A DNA stretch of 64,000 nt from Streptomyces apocyni (GTDB lineage Bacteria > Actinomycetota > Actinomycetes > Streptomycetales > Streptomycetaceae). The notes under the pieces were generated by a model that was not told where the DNA came from, ran no database searches, and worked only from the letters and a program-made list of their open reading frames with translations. The stretch is from assembly GCF_009739465.1 (NCBI RefSeq), contig NZ_WHOM01000066.1:17137-81136 (forward strand), written 5' to 3'. Shown one piece after another: positions 33,263 through 40,946 of this stretch (position 1 is its first letter; the number at the start of each line of letters is the position of its first letter). The position numbers were made by a program, and so were the translations under genes.

Positions 33263-34744
33263 ATGTTGCTCTCGCCCCGGATCAGGGCCGCTCTGCTCGC
33301 CGTCGCCTCCGCGTCGCTGCTCGCCGCGAGCCTGCCCGCGCCCGCCGCCGTCCCGCTCGGCATCGGCGACCCGCTCTTCCCGCACCTGGGCAACCCGGGG
33401 TACGACGTCACCTCGTACGACATCGCCCTCACGTACCGCGGTGACCACCGCAAGCCGCTGGACGCCATCACCAAGATCGACGCGCGGGCCACGGACCGGC
33501 TCGACCGGATCAACCTCGACTTCGCGCGCGGCACCGTGCACTCCGTGGATGTCAACGGCGCCCCAGCGGGCCACGAGAGCGTCGGCGAGGACCTGGTCCT
33601 GACCCCGAAGACCCCGATCGGCCCCGGCGGCGCGATGCGCGTCACCGTACGGCACACCAGCGACCCGGCGGCCGGGTCAGACGGCGGCTGGATCCGTACC
33701 GCCGACGGGCTGGCCATGGCCAACCAGGCCGACGCCGCCCACCGGGTCTTCCCGTGCAACGACCACCCAGCGGACAAGGCCCACTTCACCTTCCGTATCA
33801 CCGCCCCCAAGCACCTCACCGCCGTCGCGAACGGACTGGCCACCACGCGACACCACGGCGAGCGGACCACCACCTGGACCTACCGCACCCGCCACCCCAT
33901 GGCCACCGAGCTGGCGCAGGTCTCCATCGGCCGCTCCGCCGTGGTGCGCCGCACCGGACCTGGCGGACTGCCGCTGCGTGACGTCGTCCCGGCCAAGGAC
34001 CGCGCGAGCCTGGAGCGCTGGCTGGAGAAGACCCCGGAGCAGGTGGCCTGGATGGAGCGGAAGGTGGGCCGCTACCCCTTCGAGACCTACGGGATGCTGC
34101 TGGCCGACGCCAAGACCGGCTTCGCCCTGGAGACCCAGACCCTGTCGCTGTTCGAGAAGTCGCTGTTCACCCGCCCCGAGTACCCCGAGTGGTACGTCGA
34201 ATCGATCATGATCCATGAGCTGGCGCACCAGTGGTTCGGTGACAGCGTCAGCCCCCGCCGCTGGTCCGACCTCTGGCTCAACGAAGGGCATGCCAGCTGG
34301 TACGAGGCCCTCTACGCGGAAGAGCGGGACGGGCCGTCACTACAGGCCCGGATGCGGCATGCCTACCAGAAGTCCGACGAGTGGCGCGCCCGGGGCGGCC
34401 CGCCCGCGGCCCCGAAGCAGCCCGAGCCAGGACACAAGATCAGCCTGTTCCGGGCGGTCGTCTACGACGGCAGCGCGCTGGTGCTCTACGCCCTGCGGCA
34501 GGAGATCGGGCAGTCCGCCTTCGACCGCCTGCAACGCCGGTGGGTGCGCACGTACGCCGACCAGTCCGCGAGCACCGCGGACTTCGTGCGGATGGCGGGG
34601 CGGGTCGCGGGCCGTGACCTCGGCGACTTCTTCCAGGAGTGGCTGTACGCCCCGACCACGCCGCCGATGCCCGGGCACCCGGACTGGAAGACCTCGGCGG
34701 TCTCCACCGCGTCGTCCGCGTCGCCCGCCTCCTCCGGGGTATAA
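33263..34744 (+). CDS. Secreted M1 family zinc metallopeptidase
   Basis: A 493-residue aminopeptidase N-type enzyme. A Sec signal peptide covers about the first 28 residues (ALLAVASASLLAASLPAPAA). The zinc site is HELAHQWFGDSVSP near 317-321 with the downstream Glu in LNEGHASWYEALY. The exopeptidase GxMEN motif is not seen; TGFALETQT takes that place, which matches short secreted actinobacterial members. It lacks the large C-terminal domain of full APN (about 870 residues). Likely extracellular peptide degradation. Monocistronic as far as can be seen. Confidence 0.93.
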   Translation: MLLSPRIRAALLAVASASLLAASLPAPAAVPLGIGDPLFPHLGNPGYDVTSYDIALTYRGDHRKPLDAITKIDARATDRLDRINLDFARGTVHSVDVNGAPAGHESVGEDLVLTPKTPIGPGGAMRVTVRHTSDPAAGSDGGWIRTADGLAMANQADAAHRVFPCNDHPADKAHFTFRITAPKHLTAVANGLATTRHHGERTTTWTYRTRHPMATELAQVSIGRSAVVRRTGPGGLPLRDVVPAKDRASLERWLEKTPEQVAWMERKVGRYPFETYGMLLADAKTGFALETQTLSLFEKSLFTRPEYPEWYVESIMIHELAHQWFGDSVSPRRWSDLWLNEGHASWYEALYAEERDGPSLQARMRHAYQKSDEWRARGGPPAAPKQPEPGHKISLFRAVVYDGSALVLYALRQEIGQSAFDRLQRRWVRTYADQSASTADFVRMAGRVAGRDLGDFFQEWLYAPTTPPMPGHPDWKTSAVSTASSASPASSGV

Positions 34745-34909
34745 GTCAGGTGACGAGACGAGGCGTGTCGTGCGACCATCAAGGCGTCGCAAGGCGTCGG
34801 ACCGACGGCACGGCCGGACCCGGGGAATCTCCGGGCCACCTCGTACGTTGACGACACTGACATCCCAGCCGATGCGACAAGCCATCGGCGCGAACGACCT
34901 AAGGACCCA

Positions 34910-36418
34910 ATGACCTCCTCTTCTTCCCCTTCCCAGGACGCACAGGACGCGCAGAACGCCGCGCAGAACCTCCCCGAAGGACTTCGGGCCGATGCCCTGA
35001 TGGAAGAGGACGTCGCCTGGAGCCACGAGAACGACGGAGCCCGGGACGGCGACCAGCTCGACCGCTCCGAGCGCGCGGCGCTGCGCCGCGTGGCCGGGCT
35101 CTCCACAGAACTCGAAGACGTCACCGAGGTCGAGTACCGCCAGCTCCGCCTGGAGCGTGTGGTGCTCGTCGGCGTGTGGACCTCGGGCACCGTGTACGAC
35201 GCCGAGAACTCCCTCGCGGAGCTGTCGGCCCTCGCGGAGACCGCGGGCGCGCTGGTGCTCGACGGCGTGATCCAGCGCCGCGACAAGCCCGACCCGGCCA
35301 CGTACATCGGGTCAGGCAAGGCCCAGGAGCTGCGTGACATCGTGCTCGAGACCGGGGCTGACACCGTGGTCTGTGACGGTGAGCTCTCCCCGGGTCAGCT
35401 CATCCACCTTGAGGACGTCGTCAAGGTCAAGGTGGTGGACCGCACCGCCCTGATCCTCGACATCTTCGCCCAGCACGCCAAGTCCCGAGAGGGCAAGGCG
35501 CAGGTCGCGCTGGCGCAGATGCAGTACATGCTGCCGCGGCTGCGTGGCTGGGGTCAGTCGCTGTCCCGTCAGATGGGCGGCGGCGGGTCCAGCGGTGGCG
35601 GCGGTATGGCCACCCGTGGTCCCGGTGAGACCAAGATCGAGACGGACCGGCGGCGGATTCGCGAGAAGATGGCGAAGATGCGCCGGGAGATCGCGGAGCT
35701 GAAGACCGGCCGCGAGATCAAGCGCCAGGAGCGCAAGCGCAACAAGGTGCCGTCGGTCGCCATCGCCGGTTACACCAACGCCGGAAAGTCCTCCCTGCTC
35801 AACCGCCTCACCGGCGCGGGCGTCCTGGTGGAGAACGCCCTGTTCGCCACCCTCGACCCGACCGTGCGCCGGGCCGAGACGCCCAGCGGGCGGCTGTACA
35901 CCCTGGCCGACACGGTCGGGTTCGTACGCCACCTGCCGCATCACCTGGTCGAGGCGTTCCGCTCCACCATGGAGGAGGTCGGCGAGTCCGATCTCATCCT
36001 GCATGTGGTGGACGGCGCACACCCGACCCCCGAGGAGCAGCTGGCCGCCGTACGCGAGGTCATCCGCGATGTGGGCGCCACGAACGTCCCTGAGATCGTG
36101 GTGATCAACAAGGCGGACGCGGCCGATCCGCTCGTCCTGCAGCGGCTGCTGCGGATCGAGAAGCACGCGATCGCGGTGTCGGCGCGTACCGGCCAGGGCA
36201 TTGGCGAGCTGCTCGCGCTCATCGACGTCGAACTGCCGCGGCCGCAGATCGAGATCGAGGCTCTGGTGCCGTACACGCAGGGCGCGCTGGTCTCGCGTGC
36301 GCACGCCGAGGGCGAGGTGATCTCCGAGGAGCACCTCGCGGAGGGCACGCTGCTCAAGGCGCGGGTGCATGAGGAGCTCGCCGCGGAGCTGATGACGTTC
36401 GTACCCGCCAAGCGCTAG
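34910..36418 (+). CDS. hflX: Ribosome-associated GTPase HflX
   Basis: A 502-residue GTPase. The N-terminal HflX domain includes LVLDGVIQRRDKPDPATYIGSGKAQEL (in two runs) and the Gly-rich linker GGGGSSGGGG followed by GPGETKIETDRRRI. The G domain has G1 GYTNAGKSS at 287-294, DTVGF for G3 and NKAD for G4. HflX splits stalled or stress-inactivated 70S ribosomes. The N-terminus carries an extra 80 acidic residues. ATG 34910 opens the frame; the strong terminator at 36450 closes the unit. Confidence 0.95.
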   Translation: MTSSSSPSQDAQDAQNAAQNLPEGLRADALMEEDVAWSHENDGARDGDQLDRSERAALRRVAGLSTELEDVTEVEYRQLRLERVVLVGVWTSGTVYDAENSLAELSALAETAGALVLDGVIQRRDKPDPATYIGSGKAQELRDIVLETGADTVVCDGELSPGQLIHLEDVVKVKVVDRTALILDIFAQHAKSREGKAQVALAQMQYMLPRLRGWGQSLSRQMGGGGSSGGGGMATRGPGETKIETDRRRIREKMAKMRREIAELKTGREIKRQERKRNKVPSVAIAGYTNAGKSSLLNRLTGAGVLVENALFATLDPTVRRAETPSGRLYTLADTVGFVRHLPHHLVEAFRSTMEEVGESDLILHVVDGAHPTPEEQLAAVREVIRDVGATNVPEIVVINKADAADPLVLQRLLRIEKHAIAVSARTGQGIGELLALIDVELPRPQIEIEALVPYTQGALVSRAHAEGEVISEEHLAEGTLLKARVHEELAAELMTFVPAKR

Positions 36419-36449
36419 GGAGTCTCTCCGCCTGTCCGCGTAACGCCAA

Positions 36450-36479
36450 GAAGGCCCGCCCCGGTCGGGGCGGGCCTTC
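36450..36479. terminator. Bidirectional terminator between hflX and protease gene
   Basis: GAAGGCCCGCCCC and GGGGCGGGCCTTC form a perfect 13-bp stem with a GGTC loop. It lies in the 104-base gap between two convergent genes and should serve both. Confidence 0.9.
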
Positions 36480-36522
36480 GGCGTTCTCGTACGGCTACTG
36501 GATGCTGGCCGCTACTTCTGGC

Positions 36523-37719
36523 TCACTTCTTGCTCGCCGCGTTCATGATCTGCTTGGCGCCCCTGCCGAGCTGGGGGCCAGCGACCCAACCGCTGCCGCC
36601 AGCCGGGCCGATCGAGGTGTTCGACACCAGCGCCAGCTGTCCGTTGGACTTCCTGTGGAACCAGCCGCCACCGGAGGAGCCACCGGTCATGGTGCAGCCG
36701 ATGCGGTACATCGTGGCCGTGCCCGGAGCGATCGTGAGGCGGCCCGGACGGTCGATGCACTTGTACATCAGCGCGCCGTTGTGCGGCGGAGCCGCGGGGT
36801 AGCCCCAGGCGCCCATCGCGCGCACGCTCTGCGCCGACGGGGTGGAGAAGTCGACCTCGAGCGCGGTACCGACGGTCTCCTCAAGGGACTTCTTGCCGGG
36901 CCTCACCTTCAGCACGGCGTAGTCCTGCGACCAGGCCGCCTGGCTGGTGCCGCCCTGCTTGATCCAGGCGCCGGAGGTCGCGCCCCAGGTCGCCCAGAAC
37001 TGGCCGTAGGGAGCCACCTGCCGGGGGTCGGCGCTGCGCAGCGCGGCCGGGGATTTGCCCTGGTCGTTGTAGGACGGGACGAACATGATGTTGCGGTACC
37101 AGCCGCCCTTACCGCCGGCGTGGATGCAGTGGCCCGCGGTCCACACCAGGTTGGACTTGCCCGGGTTGCGCGGGTCCTTCACCACGGTGCCCGAGCAGAC
37201 CATCGATCCCTTGGGGGAGTCGAAGAAGATCTTGCCGACCGCGGCGGAGTTCTTGTGGTACGGGGTCTTCTCCCGCTTCGCCGTGACGGGGCGTGGGGTG
37301 GCGTCGGTGCCGCCCTGGCTGGTGCTTTGGGCGCTGATCGTGTTGTCCGGGTCCTTGGCGTCGTGCATGCGCTCGGGGTCCCACAGGCCGTCGATGACCG
37401 GGTTGGCGAAGTCCTTCGCCTCACGCAGCCAGGTGTCCTTGTCCCAGTTCTTCCAGCCTCCCTCCTTCCACTTGTCGACGTCGATGCCCTTCTCCTTGAG
37501 CCGGTCGGTGACGTCCGAAGGAAGCTCCAGGCCGTCGTCGCCGTTGCCGTCGCTGTCGCCGCCGTCGTTGCCGGAGTCACCGGCCGCGCTCGCGGTGGCG
37601 TCCGGTTTGTCGGACGCCTTGTCGGACGCCTTGTCGTCGCTCGACCCGCAGGCGGTCGCGGTCAGGGCCAGGGCCGCGGCGATCGACACCGCTGCCAGGG
37701 CTGGACGTATGGATCTCAT
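36523..37719 (-). CDS. Secreted lipoprotein trypsin/V8-like serine protease A
   Basis: A 398-residue predicted lipoprotein. The lipobox is TATAC with Cys24, then a 40-residue Asp/Ser/Gly linker. Residues about 70-120 form a Trp-rich module (GIDVDKWKEGGWKNW, TWLREAKDFANPVIDGLWD) shared with protease B. The chymotrypsin-fold domain has His197 in TAGHC, Asp near 267 in QDYAVLKV and Ser349 in GGSSGGGW. A second copy (protease B) lies upstream, 238 bases away, with its own terminator between. The substrate is unknown. The module may be a propeptide or a cell-wall anchor. Confidence 0.9.
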   Translation of the reverse strand: MRSIRPALAAVSIAAALALTATACGSSDDKASDKASDKPDATASAAGDSGNDGGDSDGNGDDGLELPSDVTDRLKEKGIDVDKWKEGGWKNWDKDTWLREAKDFANPVIDGLWDPERMHDAKDPDNTISAQSTSQGGTDATPRPVTAKREKTPYHKNSAAVGKIFFDSPKGSMVCSGTVVKDPRNPGKSNLVWTAGHCIHAGGKGGWYRNIMFVPSYNDQGKSPAALRSADPRQVAPYGQFWATWGATSGAWIKQGGTSQAAWSQDYAVLKVRPGKKSLEETVGTALEVDFSTPSAQSVRAMGAWGYPAAPPHNGALMYKCIDRPGRLTIAPGTATMYRIGCTMTGGSSGGGWFHRKSNGQLALVSNTSIGPAGGSGWVAGPQLGRGAKQIMNAASKK

Positions 37720-37782
37720 GGTGCGTTAACCCCCGATAGGTTGATGCTGCGTGAGGTGCCTATGTGTCATGCTCGCGTCACT

Positions 37783-37797
37783 CGAAGTGTTACTTCG
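37783..37797. promoter_or_regulatory. Inverted repeat upstream of protease A
   Basis: CGAAGT-GTT-ACTTCG is a perfect 6-bp inverted repeat, 64-78 bases upstream of the protease A start codon. It is A/T-rich for this genome and could be an operator. No factor can be named. Confidence 0.45.
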
Positions 37798-37851
37798 GTG
37801 CCCGGCGCTGAGACGCGAGATTCCACTATGCCGGGCGAGTTGTGGGCGGCC

Positions 37852-37892
37852 GGCGGCGGGGCCGTGCCGATCATGTGGAGAGCCCCGCCGCC
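37852..37892 (-). terminator. Terminator after protease B
   Basis: GGCGGCGGGGC (37852-37862) and GCCCCGCCGCC (37882-37892) form an 11-bp perfect stem with a 19-base loop, 64 bases past the protease B stop. It suggests the two protease genes are separate transcripts. Confidence 0.65.
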
Positions 37893-37956
37893 GTAACCGT
37901 GGCCTGTCCGCGCCGTGTCCCCGTGATCCGCGGACCGTACGCGCTTGGGTCAGGCC

Positions 37957-39192
37957 CTACTTGGCGAACTTGTCGCTGACCGCGCTGAAGATGCCCTTGG
38001 CCTCGTCGCCGAGGCGCGGGCCCGCCAGCCACCCGGCGGTCACCGGGCCGATGGAGGTGTTGGAGACCAGTGCGGGCTTGCCGTCCTGGCCCTTGGCGAC
38101 CCAGCCGCCGCCGGAGGAACCGCCGGTCATGGTGCAGCCGATGCGGTACATCGTCGGGTCGTTCTTCTTCAGCGACAGCCGGCCGGGCTTGTCGGTGCAG
38201 GAGAACTCCTTCTGGCCCTCGAAGGGCGGAGCCGCCGGGTAGCCGGTCGCCGTGATGCTGTCCATCTCCGGCACCGCGGGAGCCTTGAACTCCACCGGAA
38301 GCGACGCGCCCACCGTCTCCTCAAGGGACTTGCCGCCGCCGTTCTCGGGCTTGACGTGCATCACCGCGAAGTCGTACGGAGCACCCCGGCCGCCGGTCGC
38401 GGCGCCCTGCTCGATCCACTGCTCGGACGTCTGCGCCCAGTCGGCCCACCAGGAGCCGTACGGAGCGACCTGCTCCTTCGTCGCTTCCCCGTTCTTGAGC
38501 TCGGCGAGCGACTTCCCGGAGTCGTTGTACGAGGGGACGAAGACGATGTTCCGGAACCAGCCGCCCTGCTGGCCCGCGTGGACGCAGTGGCCCGCCGTCC
38601 AGACCATGTTGGACTTGCCGGGGTTCGCCGGGTCCGCGACCACCGTGGCGGAGCAGACCGCCTTGCCCTGGGGCGTGTCGAAGAACAGCTTGCCCGCCGC
38701 CGGGGCGTTGTCGTGGTACGGAGTCGCCACCTCCTGCGCCTGGACGGGCGCGGGAGTCGGGTCGGTCACGCTCTCGTCACCGGAGATGTCGTCATCGACC
38801 GGCTTGTCGGGGGTCTTGTCGGCGTCCCGCATCCGGTCCTGGTCCCACAGGTCCTTGATGATCGGGTTGACGTAGTCCTCCGCCTCGCGGAGCCACTTCT
38901 CCTTGCTCCAGTCCTTCCAGGCGCCGTCCCGCCACTTGTCCAGGTCGATCCCGTGGTCCTTGAGCTTGTCCTTCAGGTCGTCCGGGATCGTGATCGGGTC
39001 GCTGCCCGAGTCGGCGGGGGCGGAGGCCGAGGGCTGGTCGTCCGCCTTGTCACCGGCGTTGTCGTCGGACTCGCAGGCCGTCGCCGTCAGGGCGAGTGCG
39101 GCGCACGCGGCGACCACGGCCGGAACGGGGAAGGCTCTGCGACGCGCGCCACTCCCTCGGCGAACGGACAAGAGTGGGCGAATAGGACGCAT
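37957..39192 (-). CDS. Secreted lipoprotein trypsin/V8-like serine protease B
   Basis: A 411-residue paralogue of protease A. Its signal peptide is longer (twin Arg-rich stretch RRGSGARRRAF) and ends in TATAC with Cys40. The same Trp-rich module follows (GIDLDKWRDGAWKDW, KWLREAEDYVNPIIKDLWD), then TAGHC, YDFAVMHV and TGGSSGGGW. The Asp triad member is in DFAVM rather than DYAVL. GGGGGAG stands eight bases before ATG 39192; earlier in-frame sequence lacks a ribosome site. Tandem duplication is evident from the common architecture. Confidence 0.9.
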   Translation of the reverse strand: MRPIRPLLSVRRGSGARRRAFPVPAVVAACAALALTATACESDDNAGDKADDQPSASAPADSGSDPITIPDDLKDKLKDHGIDLDKWRDGAWKDWSKEKWLREAEDYVNPIIKDLWDQDRMRDADKTPDKPVDDDISGDESVTDPTPAPVQAQEVATPYHDNAPAAGKLFFDTPQGKAVCSATVVADPANPGKSNMVWTAGHCVHAGQQGGWFRNIVFVPSYNDSGKSLAELKNGEATKEQVAPYGSWWADWAQTSEQWIEQGAATGGRGAPYDFAVMHVKPENGGGKSLEETVGASLPVEFKAPAVPEMDSITATGYPAAPPFEGQKEFSCTDKPGRLSLKKNDPTMYRIGCTMTGGSSGGGWVAKGQDGKPALVSNTSIGPVTAGWLAGPRLGDEAKGIFSAVSDKFAK

Positions 39193-39479
39193 GGTGAGAT
39201 CTCCCCCTGGACTGCGGCGGACTTCATGGGCTGTTGAGCACCCACACACTATGACGGCCCTATCGGGGACTGCCGACGGGTCCGCAACGGTTCTGTCACG
39301 GCAAGGATCACGGCAAGGATCTTCGCCGTGCCCGTGATCCTCCGGCTTCAGCGTCGTTGGTACGTACGGGGGACCTGCGGCGCGCGTCCTCCCCCTGCTC
39401 CGGTCCGCGCCTGCCCCGTGCACCGGCAGCGCCCAACTCTCCGTCGCAGCCGCCTAGTACTCCTGGAGGACCCACCGTC

Positions 39480-40874
39480 GTGTCCGTGACCGAGCAGGCG
39501 CCCGCGGGGCCGCCCACCGCACCCCCCGCGTCACCCGACGGCGCGGCCCAGGAGGCGATTCTGCGGCGGCAGTCGCTGCGCGAGTCGGCCGCGCGCACCT
39601 ACGCGCGGGCCCTGCCGATCGTGCCCGTACGCGCGCGGGGGATGACGATCGAGGGTGCCGACGGGCGGCGCTATCTGGACTGCCTCTCCGGTGCGGGGAC
39701 GTTGGCGCTCGGGCACAACCACCCTGTGGTCCTGGAGGCGATCAGGAAGGTCCTGGACTCGGAGGCGCCGCTACAGGTCCTGGACCTGGCCACACCGGTG
39801 AAGGACGCGTTCATCACGGAACTGTTCGCCACCCTGCCAGGGGAACTGGCCGACCGGGCCCGGGTGCAGTTCTGCGGCCCCGCCGGTACGGACGCGGTCG
39901 AGGCGGCCCTGAAACTCGTCCGTACGGCGACCGGACGCGACGGGCTGCTCGCCTTCACCGGCGCGTACCACGGCATGACGGCGGGCGCACTGGAGGCGTC
40001 CGCTGGCGCGCGGGACGTACGGGTCACCCGGCTGCCGTATCCGCAGGACTACCGCTGCCCGTTCGGGGTCGGCGGGGAGCGCGGCGCTGAACTGGCCGCC
40101 CGCTGGACCCAGTCGCTGCTCGACGACCCCAAGTCCGGGATGCCCGCCCCCGCCGGGATGATTCTCGAACCCGTCCAGGGCGAGGGCGGCGTGAACCCCG
40201 CGCCGGACCGCTGGCTGCGCCGCATGCGGAAACTCACCGCGGACCGCTCCATTCCGCTGATCGCCGACGAGGTACAGACCGGCGTCGGACGCACCGGAGC
40301 CTTCTGGGCCGTCGAGCACAGCGGGATCGTGCCCGATGTGCTGGTGCTGTCCAAGGCGATCGGGGGCAGCCTCCCGCTGGCCGTCGTGGTGTACCGCGAC
40401 GATCTGGACGTCTGGGAGCCGGGGGCGCACGCCGGTACGTTCCGCGGGAACCAACTCGCCATGGCGGCGGGCGCGGCGACCCTCGCGTACGTCCGGGAGA
40501 ACGGCCTCGCGGAGCGGGCCGGGCTCATCGGGGCGCGGATGCTCGGCCAGTTGCAGGGCCTGGCCGCCACGTACCCGTGCGTCGGGGACGTCCGCGGCCG
40601 GGGGCTGATGATCGGGGTCGAACTGGTCGACCCCCTGAGGGAGCCCGCGTGCCACGACGACGCGGTGCCGGGGCAGCCTCCCGCGGCACCGGCCCTCGCC
40701 GCCGCCGTCCAGCGCGAGTGCCTGCGGCGCGGGCTGATCGTCGAGCTCGGCGGGCGGCACTCCAGCGTCGTACGGCTGCTGCCTCCGCTCACCCTCACCG
40801 ACGAACAGGCCGCGGCGGTGCTCGACCGCCTGGCCGACGCGGTGGCCAGCGCGGCGCGCGACCACCACGGGTAG
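39480..40874 (+). CDS. Diaminobutyrate-type class III aminotransferase (NIS cluster)
   Basis: A 464-residue PLP enzyme. GPAGTDAVEAALKL and AYHGMTAGAL near 130-170, LIADEVQTGVGRTG near 260 and the PLP lysine Lys292 in VLSKAIGGSLP identify a subgroup III aminotransferase closest to L-2,4-diaminobutyrate:2-oxoglutarate enzymes (RhbA type). These make diaminobutyrate from aspartate semialdehyde. It is the first gene of a four-gene unit with two NIS synthetases. GGAGGA is 10 bases before GTG 39480. No iron-regulator box is seen upstream; a direct repeat TCACGGCAAGGA occurs twice at 39297 and 39310. Confidence 0.88.
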   Translation: MSVTEQAPAGPPTAPPASPDGAAQEAILRRQSLRESAARTYARALPIVPVRARGMTIEGADGRRYLDCLSGAGTLALGHNHPVVLEAIRKVLDSEAPLQVLDLATPVKDAFITELFATLPGELADRARVQFCGPAGTDAVEAALKLVRTATGRDGLLAFTGAYHGMTAGALEASAGARDVRVTRLPYPQDYRCPFGVGGERGAELAARWTQSLLDDPKSGMPAPAGMILEPVQGEGGVNPAPDRWLRRMRKLTADRSIPLIADEVQTGVGRTGAFWAVEHSGIVPDVLVLSKAIGGSLPLAVVVYRDDLDVWEPGAHAGTFRGNQLAMAAGAATLAYVRENGLAERAGLIGARMLGQLQGLAATYPCVGDVRGRGLMIGVELVDPLREPACHDDAVPGQPPAAPALAAAVQRECLRRGLIVELGGRHSSVVRLLPPLTLTDEQAAAVLDRLADAVASAARDHHG

Positions 40875-40946
40875 CCCGGGCGCGAAGCCCGTCAGACACC
40901 GACCGAACGAGCTCGACGTCCCTCATCACCGCACAAGGAACAGCTC

